From NCBI GenBank assembly GCA_019648995.1, contig BLXT01003598.1, positions 71,894 through 101,655 of the forward strand: a DNA stretch of 29,762 nt, read 5' to 3'. Both the position numbers and the translations under genes were made by a program. Positions 21,806 to 29,762 of this stretch are shown one piece after another. This DNA is from Plakobranchus ocellatus. Its lineage: Eukaryota; Mollusca; Gastropoda; Plakobranchidae. The notes under the pieces are model-generated. The model did no database searches and was not told where the DNA came from. It was given only the letters and a program-made list of their open reading frames with translations. Positions within the stretch are counted from its first letter, which is position 1. Each line of letters starts with the position of its first letter.

Positions 21806-24800
21806 TGGAGCCAGAAAGTTTATCAAACTCTCAACTTATACTTCACATGTACACTTACCTCCTTTCAATATTTTCTTTTCTCCTTTTGTAAAAATAAATT
21901 AGAAAGAGAGTGACCATGATGATGGGCACAATAATGGCGACACACAGGAGTGCAACAAACATAGTCTCATCTTTAAATGGGAGCTTGTGAAAGAAATCAT
22001 CATTTGTATCTGCCAGTTTACCTGATTGAATAATTTTACAAAAAAAATTAAATAAATAAATAAATACAAACAATGAAGTAAAAAGCTTTAAGGCTAGTTC
22101 TAAGTACATGAGTGCCACCTAGAAATTTCCAAAAACCTGGAGGCAGGGGTCAGGGGCCGCCCAGCCCCCAGTGGGTTCAGGGGAAACGCCCTGGTATAGG
22201 GCTAAGGGGGCCAATGCTCCCTAACCAAAAATGAATTTGAGGAAAAATTGTAAGCAATTTCGAACCCTCTTATGAACCTAAGTAAATTATGCGGAAATGA
22301 GAAAAATTCAGCTAAAAAATATATACCAGTGCTTACTGAGGGGGATAATTTTGAGTTCCATGATTCTGTATTATTCCAGATTGAAATATAAAGCCATTTG
22401 ATTCATTTGAAATATATTTTTGTCCTTTACATCTTTATACTAAAGTAAGAACTGGAGTATCACAATGCAATGGTTCACCATTTCAGGAGTAGATATGATG
22501 CAAATGAAGTATTCTGGAGTCATTATCAAAAGGCAACTTGAAGAAGATATAAACCTTTTACTTCCATGAATTTGTGTGATATCCAACTGACCTTAACATG
22601 ATTCCGATTGTCTTTCAGGATTCCTTGACTAATGCTCTACCATATTATTTTCCAGATGCATATAATGGCCTTTCTTTTTACTTTCTTGAAGGTTCATATT
22701 AGCTGAAAACATTTCTTCATTCTGTTTTTGGTAACTTTCCTATTATCAAACAGGTAATCAATTTGAGTTTGCTATTCTATTCCTTTTAACACTGCTTGTG
22801 TCGATGGTCACCTTCAAGGCAAAATACATAATATTACTGCCACTGATGAAAAGAATCTCTTTTAACAGTTACACTTTATTTTCATACCTGCCAACTCCAA
22901 AATGTGCCCACAGGAATATTCCCCTTCACTTGCAGGAATTTAGAATGTCTCACTGGAATATGCCAGCACATTTACATAGGCATCTATGAACTGTATAACA
23001 TCTTAATTCATATTATTCACCATGGATATTTTCACAACATTTAAGAATAATATTAGAGGCTAATTCATGAATCCTCGAATCTCAAAGATGCAAAAAAGTG
23101 TCTCATTACTCACCATCATTTACCAAATCTTAAAGTCTGCCACGCTTAGGGTCAGGATGCTCAAGAATTTTATTAAGGTGCACCCCAAAACTCAAAATCT
23201 AGCTCAGTAATAAAAGGTTACTTGAAATATTTTCAAAAAAAATAAAAACTATGTGAGACAGAATCTCAGTAAGGCCTAAAATTATGACACATTCTATATT
23301 AAATAAAAAGAAAACATCTGGTCTAGATTGTGGTGGGATAAATTTCATTGCATATGAATTATTGATTGAAAAAAAAATTATTAATGTATTTTTAGACAAT
23401 AAATGTTTGAACTTTGTAGTCAAAATTAGAGCATCAAATAAAAGGCCTAAGGCCTGATTCTTTTCTGGCATGGTTACCATTGGTATTCTATTCCATGCTT
23501 TTAAAGATCGACATTTGTACTTAATATTCACTTTGTTCAATGTTCTATAAAAAAAAAAAAACTGTTGTTATCTATTAAAAAAGACTGGTTTCTCAAAACT
23601 TTACAAAGTAATAAACCCAGGGACTAGATCTATTAAAGAAGATGTCTAAAAATAGAATCCAGACACTGGGCCTAGTTATAGGTCTATCTGACTGGATCAA
23701 ATCTGAATGTTGACTTGTTGATAAATGTAGCTTTCCGAGAGTGCAGTTACATTTTCTGTCATTTTTATGATCTTTGCCTTTCTAGTGTTTGGTGCAAATA
23801 AAAATCTATTGTACCAAAAAAGCATAGAATCTAGATCTAATCTAGAGCTGGCACATGTACTGTAAGAATCATTCAAATTATAAACTCTTCAATTTTGCTT
23901 TACCAAGGAGATTAATTGATAACAACTTTTGTTTGTGAGATTTGAGCAATGATTTTACTATCAAAAAGTATGAGATTGATACGTCATTGTATCTTGTTTT
24001 TCAGAGTCAGTTTTCTAATACTCAACAAGGAATGGGGCAATGCCAAAATGAAGATTGAAGGAATCTAGGTTGCATGCATATGCAGCCTTAGGATATGCTA
24101 TAGTCTATAGATCTACTTAATAAACTTTCATATTCTCAATGATATATACATTTTTGTATTGGGCCCCATGTCCAGTACCATGGGAAGGAAAGCCAACAAA
24201 GAATGAAACGACAAGAATAGCACCTTAGGATGCAGATTGGTGGCATCTCTAATATCAGATTATTACAAGCCTAAAAAGACCACATTCTAAATCTGAGGCA
24301 GCATCACTCCTTTCATTTTACTTCGTTGTTTGCAAGTAAGCTCTACATACACATCCCTAGGCACTGACCATAAGCATCAATGGCATAGAGTCGGGCTCAT
24401 AACAACAGGAACATATAGCACTGTGACATATCAACAAATCAGAAGTTACTCGGCATAACAAATTAACGTTATCAAATGTATATTTGGATCCTATCGCTAA
24501 TAATAAAAAAATTTTCAATGCAATTCAGACAGGTAAAGACACATTGGTCAATGATAATGGATTGATCCAAAAATTCGGAAATCAAAGAGATTTTGCATCA
24601 TATAGACATATTCGCAAGATTATCATCCATGCTCTTTCTCTTTATTCCACCAAAATTTTGAAAAACTGGATCTCCAGTTTTGGTGCTGACAAAATCCGGA
24701 AAAATGGCACCCATGTAAGTGTTTTACTATTAACACTACTTTTATTTGATGTGTTTAGGTCATCTGAAATAGTGAAATAAATAAATCTTTCAATAAGAAA

Positions 24801-27800
24801 GTACAGAATCCTCCACAACTTTGAGTGCATTTTGTTCTTTACATATTTTCAACCTTAAATGTAAATCAAAATCTAATAAAGAATGTAGCTAGATTTCGAC
24901 CTAAAGTCTTTTTTTTTTTTAATCACATTCAATTACAACAGATTTTCACTATTTTTTTTTCTTCATATTAACAGCTCATAACAGATCCTCGTCTTTTCAA
25001 AGTTATTCTTCTATACTATTGCTACAATTTTCATAATCTTGCAAAATCAAGACTAAATATACAGAAGCTCGTTCCAAATGAATTCTTTGAAAAAATGCTT
25101 GCTCTTTTGTTTAATGCAAACAAAATGTACAAAAAATTTTAAATCATGTATGTCAAAAGCGAGTTTTGACACTTGTCCCACTGGGCTTACACATATCTCG
25201 ATAACTCACGGGTTTTGTTGGCTATAACATGGCTCATGACATCAATTGCAATCTCCCGGTCCAAGATCTTCACAAGTTGCTCTCCAAAGGTAGAATTGTT
25301 ACTTTTGGTCATATTGAAGTCTACCATAGCTTGACCAACAGCTGAAGAGACAGCATCGTCTACTTCCTCATTTACCTGGAACCAGATTTGGTTGTTTAAA
25401 ATCAGGGTGATGTCAAAACACACAATGAAGAAAGTAAAAACTAATCTTTACTGTACATCTAAATAAACTTTATATTTATAACGACAAATTTTATTAGTAT
25501 CCCAAAAATACAATGGATCCTTATTTACTATTGTTCTTTACACCAGCCAATTTGACTTCTCTGCACAATGAATCTGTCCATAGCACTTTCAGGCAAGACA
25601 ACTGTATCTGTATGTTTATATACTATAAATTATAGTTATATTAATTTCAGAATAATTGCAGTTTTTTTTTTGCTTGGGCCTACTTCAATCAGTATTATCT
25701 GAAAAGTTATAGTTTACTTCAATTACAGAATGATTGCCAAAGCCCATCTACACCAGTATTATCAATCGGCCTATAGTTACTTCAATTGTAGAACAATTAC
25801 CGGGCCACAAAGGTAAATCTAAATCATATTATGTGTGGGTCTTTCTGCACACACACACAAAGATCACATCTCAGGCTTTCAGGCTCCTCTCAGGTGAGAG
25901 CGTCGGTGGCGGGTTAAAAATCTACTTATTATCAACAGATTTTTAGTTAAAGCCATACAGAAAGAGTGCCCTTCAGCATCAATATTATGTGAAAGTGTAT
26001 ACAGCTCTTGCGTTAAGTGTTTTTAGGTCAATCTTATTCTTTGAAAAAATGCTTATTATCAACAGATTTTTAGTTAAAGCCATACAGAAAGAGTGCCCTT
26101 CAGCATCAATATTATGTGAAAGTGTATACAGCTCTTGCGTTAAGTGTTTTTAGGTCAATCTTACTCATTATTGTCTAAAATAAAGGTTTATACTTTAATA
26201 GAATGATTGCCAGACGCCATTTAAAATCAATATGGTTGCAATATTTTATTGATATAGCATTTACAGAATGGTTGCCAAGGCCCATCTTATGCCAAGCGGA
26301 CAGGTGATCTAAGGATGGCTGTAGCAACTCAGTGATGTGTTTCCTAAAGCCTTCCACATAGCCGCCCCCAAGTGTCTGTTCTCCATTAGCTTGATCGATA
26401 GCCTGTCCCACCAAAGTGCCGGCATGGCTATGTATAACCTGCCAGATAGATGGGGTGTCAGGATCTAAGGCTTTATGCGTATTCATATAGGTGAGGCCTC
26501 TCTGAATTTCATCCAAGTCTGACTGAGCTGTTTTTGCTTCAGGGCTTAAAGCCATGTTGATGTGTTTACGCTTGCAGAATACACTGTAGAAAGAAACATC
26601 AACATTGCATATAAAGGTTTCAAACTATTTTGGAGCAAATGTGAACAGGTATGATTTTCATTTGCCATATACAGACAACTAAACTGAAGATATTACAAAA
26701 TCAAACATAGCAAAACCACTTGAATACTGAGTTAAACTTATTGCCCAGAATTAAGATGTTTGACCTTTTTCATGCGCAATTTTTCCTAGCGTTTTTAATA
26801 TATTCTTTTTTGTCTTTAGATTCACAAAAAAAAAGGGAGCGAACAGTATTAGCATCCAATGGTCTAAGTCATTGGCCCTGGCTTAGAACAGTGTGAAAAC
26901 CACAAATTGACAGAATTAAGACACTACGCTTAAGCCAAATAATAAAAATTTGATCCTATTTTGGGGTGTCTTTTTTTTTAGGACTAATAAGCCTCATAGT
27001 AGTCAAGTGGTTAAACTAATATTTGAGAGTATGCCTCTTAAATTTATCCTGTATTCTAATGCGTCAATATTCTGCTTTCAAGACAAGCACACTCTTTTTA
27101 TTCCATACTTTTAAAATGTCTTAGTCAAGTAAAGAATGACAAAGTCAAAATTTCTAGAGTTGAGGATATTTTTTTGCTTTAGGTTTCCTAAAGGTCAATA
27201 TAAATAAGACCAGCGCAAGATTACTTTTATGCACATTTTTTCATTACGCGTATATTTGCAAAGTCATAACTGAATCAGGGCTCACAAACTTTAACTTAAA
27301 CTGAGGCACATTATGATCCAAAAAGAATAACTAGATTTTCGCTTTTTTCCCCTTTGTTTAAAAGTAATGGCCGGTTGTTCTTTTTTTTAATTTAATTGTT
27401 TTTCTGATAATTTTTGTCTTAAATTTTAAAATTATCTACTTGATAACAATTTGTTCCAATTCACTATAAATATTATGGGATATCAACATAAAAAGCTTGT
27501 AAACTTCAAATCAAACTGCAACATTCTTATGGGAGATGTAATTATTTGTTTTGTATGATGTATTCAAGAGGGAAAGATTTCCAAAAACGCACACGTATTG
27601 CATGAATTAGTTACAAAAGTGATTGTAATACTAGTACTAGTATAAATTTACCAAATCAGTGTTATAAATACTAAATTATATTAAATCATGTGAAATGAGG
27701 GCACATTTTTTTTTCATTACTTGTCTTACCATAAAAGCTATTGCTGAATTGGTGCTTGAGTGCTTAAATCAGTCAAAAGTAGAACTGAAGGGGGTCATTT

Positions 27801-29229
27801 TTAGTAATTTTTTTTCTGGAAAAAATTGTTGAAAGATATCTACTATTTCAAGGAATTTATTTAAGATTAATAATGCTTCAGTTAATTTTAAAATTTTCTA
27901 CAATCGACTGAAATTGCCTTCACCTTGTCAAGAAATGGAATATATCACTTTGCCTGCATTAGGAAATATAGGGCAAGTCTTCATTTCTTTTTTTTTTTTT
28001 AATGCACACAAGAGAGGAAATCTCGATTGATGCTACAGTGTTACCGATTGTCTAAATCATAACACAGCCATAATCATAATGTGGAACTGAGGCACATTTC
28101 CTTTAGATCATTTGTTTTTTTCAAAGTTGAAACGATAATATATCTTTATATATTGAATTTAATCATTTTTGACTCCTTTGGTAGTCATAATTTTTTAATA
28201 CTTTGTTGTTTAATTATGTTCACTTGACTGAAATTGTTGCTTCCATTTCTTCATTAGCGGCAGTATAAATTGAATTACAAGAACCTAAGATAAACACAAA
28301 TAGATTTTTGGAGAATGGAATTTTTGTTTTGCATGATAATGTTTGGGTTTCATATTTAATGGATTATGGTAGAGATCTAAACTAGACCTCTATTCATTAT
28401 TCAATGATGTAATCCAATAAAATTCAAAGCCCAAAAGTACACAAATAAAACATTGTATTGAAAAGTTAAACGAAAAAATTAAATTCATTCATAGCCAACA
28501 CACAACCAATGGCATTGTCTAAGCATCAACTGATTTTGTGACTTAGTACACTTTAAGACATTTCACTTAATCTGCTGAGCCATGTTCAAAACCTCCTCCA
28601 GAACGGAGTCACCGATAAAGCTACATTAGAGACAAAAAAGAAAGTCTTGATTTACACTCTAGATCTAAATAAATCTAGGGAAGTAAATAAAATTATCTAT
28701 GAAAACGTTAAAAATTGTTTTCTTATTTTTATTTTATTTGCACGCCATCGCCAAAGATACATTAAGAAAAAATTAAACCAACAGTGGTAAACAAAAAAAT
28801 AAGTACCGCATGGAAACCAATAAGGATAATGAAAAAAAATATGTATGATCTGTTTTATTAGGCGGTGAGTGTTGCACATCAAACAAGGAAGCAGAAAGAA
28901 AACTAGAAGCAGTAAAGATGTGATTTGTTTCAGTTTCTTTTTTGTGCTTTTAAACACCACTCTTGAAATTATTCTTTGTTAAATTCCAGTTGATTTTAAT
29001 TCAAGATATTGATTTGCAACAATTTACCAGCCAGTTTATCAACTTTGTAGTCATAGCAACAAGTTTCTGCAACCATGATCTTTATGAAATCATTTGTAAT
29101 TTGGTTCCAAACATGCGTGCATTGCAGTTTTGATGTGGTTTGTGCTCTATTGTAAATGATGTCACAGAGAAAATGATTCAAAGAGAATATTGTTTGTTCT
29201 GGTTCCACTTTTGTGTGTGAAATACAAGT
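18179..29229 (-). CDS. Unrecognised type I membrane glycoprotein gene, multi-exon, 5'-partial
   Basis: I do not recognise the family. Exons 29028-29229, 28567-28620, 26265-26583, 25210-25375, 21859-22021 and 18179-18305 read on the minus strand. The last five join with matching phases at all four junctions and give one open frame of about 275 residues: a mostly helical ectodomain with sequons NHS, NMT, NNS, NST and NKT just before the membrane, one hydrophobic segment ('FVALLCVAIIVPIIMVTLFL', about 21959-21891), a basic stop-transfer stretch (YKRRKENIERR) and an acidic tail ending 'LKNFSV'. Sequons on one side and basic residues on the other indicate a type I protein at the cell surface or in the secretory path. 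The 5' end, with any signal peptide, is outside the window or unseen. The first listed exon does not join in phase to the next, so an exon may be missing between them. Confidence 0.7.
18916..18935. repeat. 20-bp perfect palindrome
   Basis: AGCTTATCTTAAGATAAGCT is its own reverse complement. It lies inside an intron, with no other sign of function. Confidence 0.85.
19705..19790 (-). mobile_element. tRNA-derived SINE head (remnant), minus strand
   Basis: The minus strand reads GCCGGGTAGCTCAGCGCTTC, a good A-box region (TAGCTCAGCGCTTCGG, 19774-19759), followed 33 bases later by a B-box-like ATTCGACGCC (19726-19717). The start is close to that of real tRNA genes. The anticodon arm does not pair well and no acceptor stem closes, so this is a SINE head or decayed tRNA copy. 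Confidence 0.5.
21776..21801. repeat. (GA)n microsatellite
   Basis: About 13 GA units, in the intron 58 bases downstream of the transmembrane exon in gene direction. Confidence 0.95.
21859..22021 (-). CDS. Transmembrane exon of the membrane-protein gene
   Basis: Acceptor TTCAATCAG precedes 22021 and consensus donor G|GTAAGT follows 21859. The exon starts with GT, which completes CGT (Arg) with the C of the previous exon, and ends with AG, completed to AGG by the next. It encodes 'KLADTNDDFFHKLPFKDETM', a hydrophobic span of about 23 residues starting FVALLCVAIIVPII with one Pro inside, then 'YKRRKENIER'. Basic residues on the C-terminal side set the orientation with the N-terminus outside. 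Confidence 0.8.
22131..22330. repeat. GC-rich repeat block, unclassified
   Basis: 22131-22215 is strikingly GC-rich within AT-rich intron and holds several mutually complementary CAGGGG/CCCCCAG/GGGCC words able to fold into stem-loops (for example AGGGGCCGCCCAGCCCCCAG). The following 115 bases look like part of the same unit. I have the impression of a dispersed invertebrate repeat of this style, but no family can be named. Confidence 0.4.
24443..25142 (+). CDS. Unrecognised nested gene, 3' part: exons 24443-24714 and 24975-25142
   Basis: I do not recognise the family. Exon 24443-24714 ends in a consensus donor CAT|GTAAGT in phase 0. Exon 24975-25142 begins after a long T tract and CTTCATATTAACAG, also in phase 0, and ends with TAA. 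Joined they give 145 residues: 'VTRHNKLTLSNVYLDPIANN', 'YRHIRKIIIHALSLYSTKIL', 'KNWISSFGADKIRKNGTH', then 'LITDPRLFKVILLYCYNFHN', 'LAKSRLNIQKLVPNEFFEKM' and 'LALLFNANKMYKKF'. It looks helical and basic, with no signal peptide, membrane span or known motif. There is no Met near the start, so 5' exons must lie upstream; the acceptor chosen at 24442 is weak and the frame is open from 24427. The gene lies inside an intron of the opposite-strand gene. It could be an old retro-derived or captured piece, but the real intron argues for a gene. Confidence 0.5.
25210..25375 (-). CDS. Sequon-rich exon of the membrane-protein gene
   Basis: Acceptor CTGGTTCCAG precedes 25375 (phase 0). A consensus donor C|GTGAGT follows 25210 (phase 1). 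The 55 codons read 'VNEEVDDAVSSAVGQAMVDF', 'NMTKSNNSTF', 'GEQLVKILDREIAIDVMSHV', 'IANKT'. Three NxS/T clusters within 35 residues indicate a glycosylated extracellular juxtamembrane part. The exon lies 67 bases beyond the stop codon of the opposite-strand nested gene. Confidence 0.75.
25462..25467 (+). terminator. Possible poly(A) signal of the nested gene
   Basis: AATAAA, the first canonical plus-strand signal after the stop at 25142. If it is used, the 3' UTR would run through the whole minus-strand exon 25210-25375. Confidence 0.3.
25925..26163. repeat. 127-bp tandem duplication, 112 bp identical
   Basis: 25925-26036 and 26052-26163 are identical over 112 bases, separated by 15 bases (repeat period 127). 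The lack of any difference suggests a very recent duplication, or an assembly artefact. Confidence 0.95.
26265..26583 (-). CDS. Largest exon of the membrane-protein gene
   Basis: Acceptor TTTCTTTCTACAG precedes 26583 and donor TCT|GTAAAT follows 26265. One base completes the split codon, then 106 codons follow: 'VFCKRKHINMALSPEAKTAQ', 'SDLDEIQRGLTYMNTHKALD', 'PSIWQVIHSHAGTLVGQAID', 'GGGYVEGFRKHITELLQPSL' and a final 'GLGNHS' carrying a sequon. The exon stays open upstream of the internal ATG (26554-26552), so that ATG is not needed as a start. Codon composition is clearly coding-like compared with the flanking introns. Confidence 0.75.
26584..28566 (-). other. Intron with piggyBac-like MITE
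   Basis: 1.98 kb, AT-rich. Apart from the MITE at 26712-27014 I see only A/T runs and no coding sequence. Confidence 0.6.
26712..27014. mobile_element. Diverged piggyBac-like MITE
   Basis: The left end CCACTTGAATACTGAGTT (from 26716) and the right end, reverse-complemented, CCACTTGACTACT (from 27010) match the MITE at 9264-9492. The right TTAA duplication is intact (27011-27014). The left one has become AAAA (26712-26715). The terminal repeats match at 12 of 13 positions. Non-coding and older than the first copy. Confidence 0.65.
28567..28620 (-). CDS. 54-nt exon of the membrane-protein gene
   Basis: A strong pyrimidine tract and acceptor (CTTTTTTGTCTCTAATGTAG) precede 28620. The only open frame reads 'FIGDSVLEEVLNMAQQI' and ends phase 2 at a modest donor AA|GTGAAA. 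The split codon AA+T gives Asn at the join with the next exon, exactly in frame. The peptide is amphipathic and helical in character. Confidence 0.55.
28621..29027 (-). other. Intron that may hide a small exon
   Basis: 407 bp between exons whose phases do not match. A hydrophobic minus-strand frame (28697-28960) spans it but has no fitting splice borders. No small exon with phase 1 to phase 2 could be picked with confidence. Confidence 0.4.
29028..29229 (-). CDS. Upstream exon of the membrane-protein gene (putative)
   Basis: Acceptor TTTTCATCACAG precedes 29229 and donor G|GTAAAT follows 29028. The 202-nt exon is open from phase 0 to phase 1 and encodes 67 residues including 'FSLNHFLCDIIYNRAQTTSK', 'QCTHVWNQI' and 'MVAETCCYDYKVDKLA'. 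Five cysteines suggest an extracellular, disulfide-bonded part. The ending phase (1) does not fit the next recognised exon, which needs 2 bases from upstream. An unseen small exon is therefore likely, or this exon belongs to another gene. Confidence 0.45.
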
Positions 29230-29762
29230 CTGTGATGAAAATAAGAAACCAGTTATTTGACACGTGCTGGGGTGCGGTGTGATTTGTTTAGTCTCTTTGA
29301 GAAAGAATGTTACATCTTTAGATTGATTAATTAAGCAGTTTAATTAGGTCTAGATTTTTGTTATGGATCCTTGTAATCGAAGTTACATTTAGTTTGTTTA
29401 GAGCATTGGTCTTCAATCCAAAGAAATTGCCAAGTCTGACTACTATCCTTGGGTCTAAGTTCTGCACTTTTTAATAATTAAGTCTATTTGTTTTATGTCG
29501 TCTTGATTCCTGTCTGGTAGACTATCTTTAAGTTCTGCACTTTTCAAAATTTTAAAGTGTACTTGCTTCATATCTTCTTGATTTCTTTTTTTGTTTTTAC
29601 TTCTAGTATTATTTTCTTTTTTTTAAATAAAGATTAAGAATGAAGTTTGATTATTTGAATTTCAGAATTTACCCTGTTTGTGTTTGTGTGTTTAACCCTA
29701 TTTCTGCCCTGTATATAATAGAAAAAGACCAGGGCTTTTTTAGTGAACTGAACTTTTTTTTT
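29230..29762. other. Right edge, non-coding, with imperfect 73-bp tandem repeat
   Basis: T-rich sequence upstream of the first visible minus-strand exon. TAAGTTCTGCACTTTT occurs at 29456 and again at 29529, and the two units resemble each other to about 29590 (TATGTCGTCTTGATTCC against TATCTTCTTGATTTC). No further exon is recognised. Confidence 0.55.

Larger units (their letters stand above)
18306..21858 (-). other. Last intron of the membrane-protein gene
   Basis: 3.55 kb, AT-rich. It holds a GT repeat near 19121-19141, a 20-bp perfect palindrome (18916-18935), a SINE head (19705-19790) and a GA run just before the upstream exon (21776-21801). The longer frames here, such as minus 20305-20580, lack splice support or motifs. 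Confidence 0.6.
22022..25209 (-). other. Intron of the membrane-protein gene hosting a nested gene
   Basis: 3.19 kb. Next to the transmembrane exon is an AAAT/AATA repeat (about 22045-22066). A GC-rich repeat block follows at 22131-22330. A probable old repeat begins near 22886 (TTTTCATACCTGCCAACTCC). The plus-strand nested gene occupies 24443-25142. I see nothing supportable between 22990 and 24440. Confidence 0.6.
25376..26264 (-). other. Intron with recent tandem duplication
   Basis: 889 bp. It contains the 127-bp tandem duplication and a T9 run. No coding sequence is seen. Confidence 0.65.

Noticed and set aside
22614-22704. Plus-strand candidate exon ('DSLTNALPYYFPDAYNGLSF') after a good acceptor CTTTCAG
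   Set aside because: Short, closes by a stop at once, and cannot be linked to the nested gene because there is no donor in phase.
23199-23540. 113-codon minus-strand frame in the large intron
   Set aside because: AT-rich hydrophobic composition, no borders in phase with the neighbouring exons.
24240-24333. Plus-strand candidate upstream exon ending GTTTGCAA|GTAAGC
   Set aside because: It ends in phase 2, while the nested gene's first seen exon would need phase 1. The acceptor is weak.
28697-28960. Hydrophobic minus-strand frame resembling a signal peptide
   Set aside because: It arises from A/T-rich intron sequence. It has no donor or acceptor matching the flanking exon phases.
1-29762. 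LTR retrotransposons, retrovirus-like or Polinton-like remains, CRISPR arrays
   Set aside because: No long terminal repeats, gag/pol/env-type motifs, capsid or polymerase-B motifs or spaced repeat arrays were seen. The only reverse transcriptases belong to LINEs.

Overview
The window reads as eukaryotic nuclear DNA from an invertebrate animal. It is AT-rich and gene-sparse, has introns with GT/AG borders, and carries many homopolymer and dinucleotide tracts, two kinds of LINE, tRNA-like SINE heads and several MITEs. An I/Nimb-type LINE with RNase H, a CR1/L2-type LINE with an ATT tail, and the frequent word TCTAGATCTA would fit a mollusc, perhaps a gastropod. That assignment is an inference only. 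I saw no bacterial genes, CRISPR array, LTR element or other virus-like element.

Left part (1 to about 10,030). I find no convincing gene here. The first 300 bases are richer in GC and CpG than the rest. After them come TAA, CT and TA microsatellites, a 155-bp hAT-like MITE at 1109-1263, a tRNA-like SINE head near 1346-1420, a long AT-rich stretch with poly-A/poly-T runs and a 3-N gap, and a piggyBac-like MITE with TTAA duplications at 9264-9492.

Middle part (10,031 to 17,899). This is a pile-up of mobile elements. A 1.25-kb non-autonomous pogo/Tigger-like DNA transposon (10,033-11,280) contains a perfect histone-type 3' stem-loop on its minus strand and repeated copies of its terminal motif. 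Next to it lies an old plus-strand CR1/L2-type LINE (about 11,391-17,899). A younger, 5'-truncated I/Nimb-like LINE (14,303-17,518, minus strand) is inserted into it. The insertion is flanked by a perfect 12-bp target-site duplication, and the host LINE reads in frame across the empty site.

Right part (18,065 to 29,230). This holds the host genes. On the minus strand, five exons join with matching splice phases, and a sixth lies upstream. They encode the C-terminal part of an unrecognised type I membrane protein: an ectodomain with clustered N-glycosylation sequons, one membrane segment and an acidic cytoplasmic tail, with a poly(A) signal just beyond the stop. In its 3.2-kb fourth intron, on the plus strand, lies a second putative gene of at least two exons that join in phase and give 145 residues. 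The only nearby plus-strand poly(A) signal lies beyond an exon of the minus-strand gene, so the two mature transcripts could be antisense to each other. The introns also hold a SINE head, a GC-rich repeat block, a recent 127-bp tandem duplication and a second piggyBac-like MITE.
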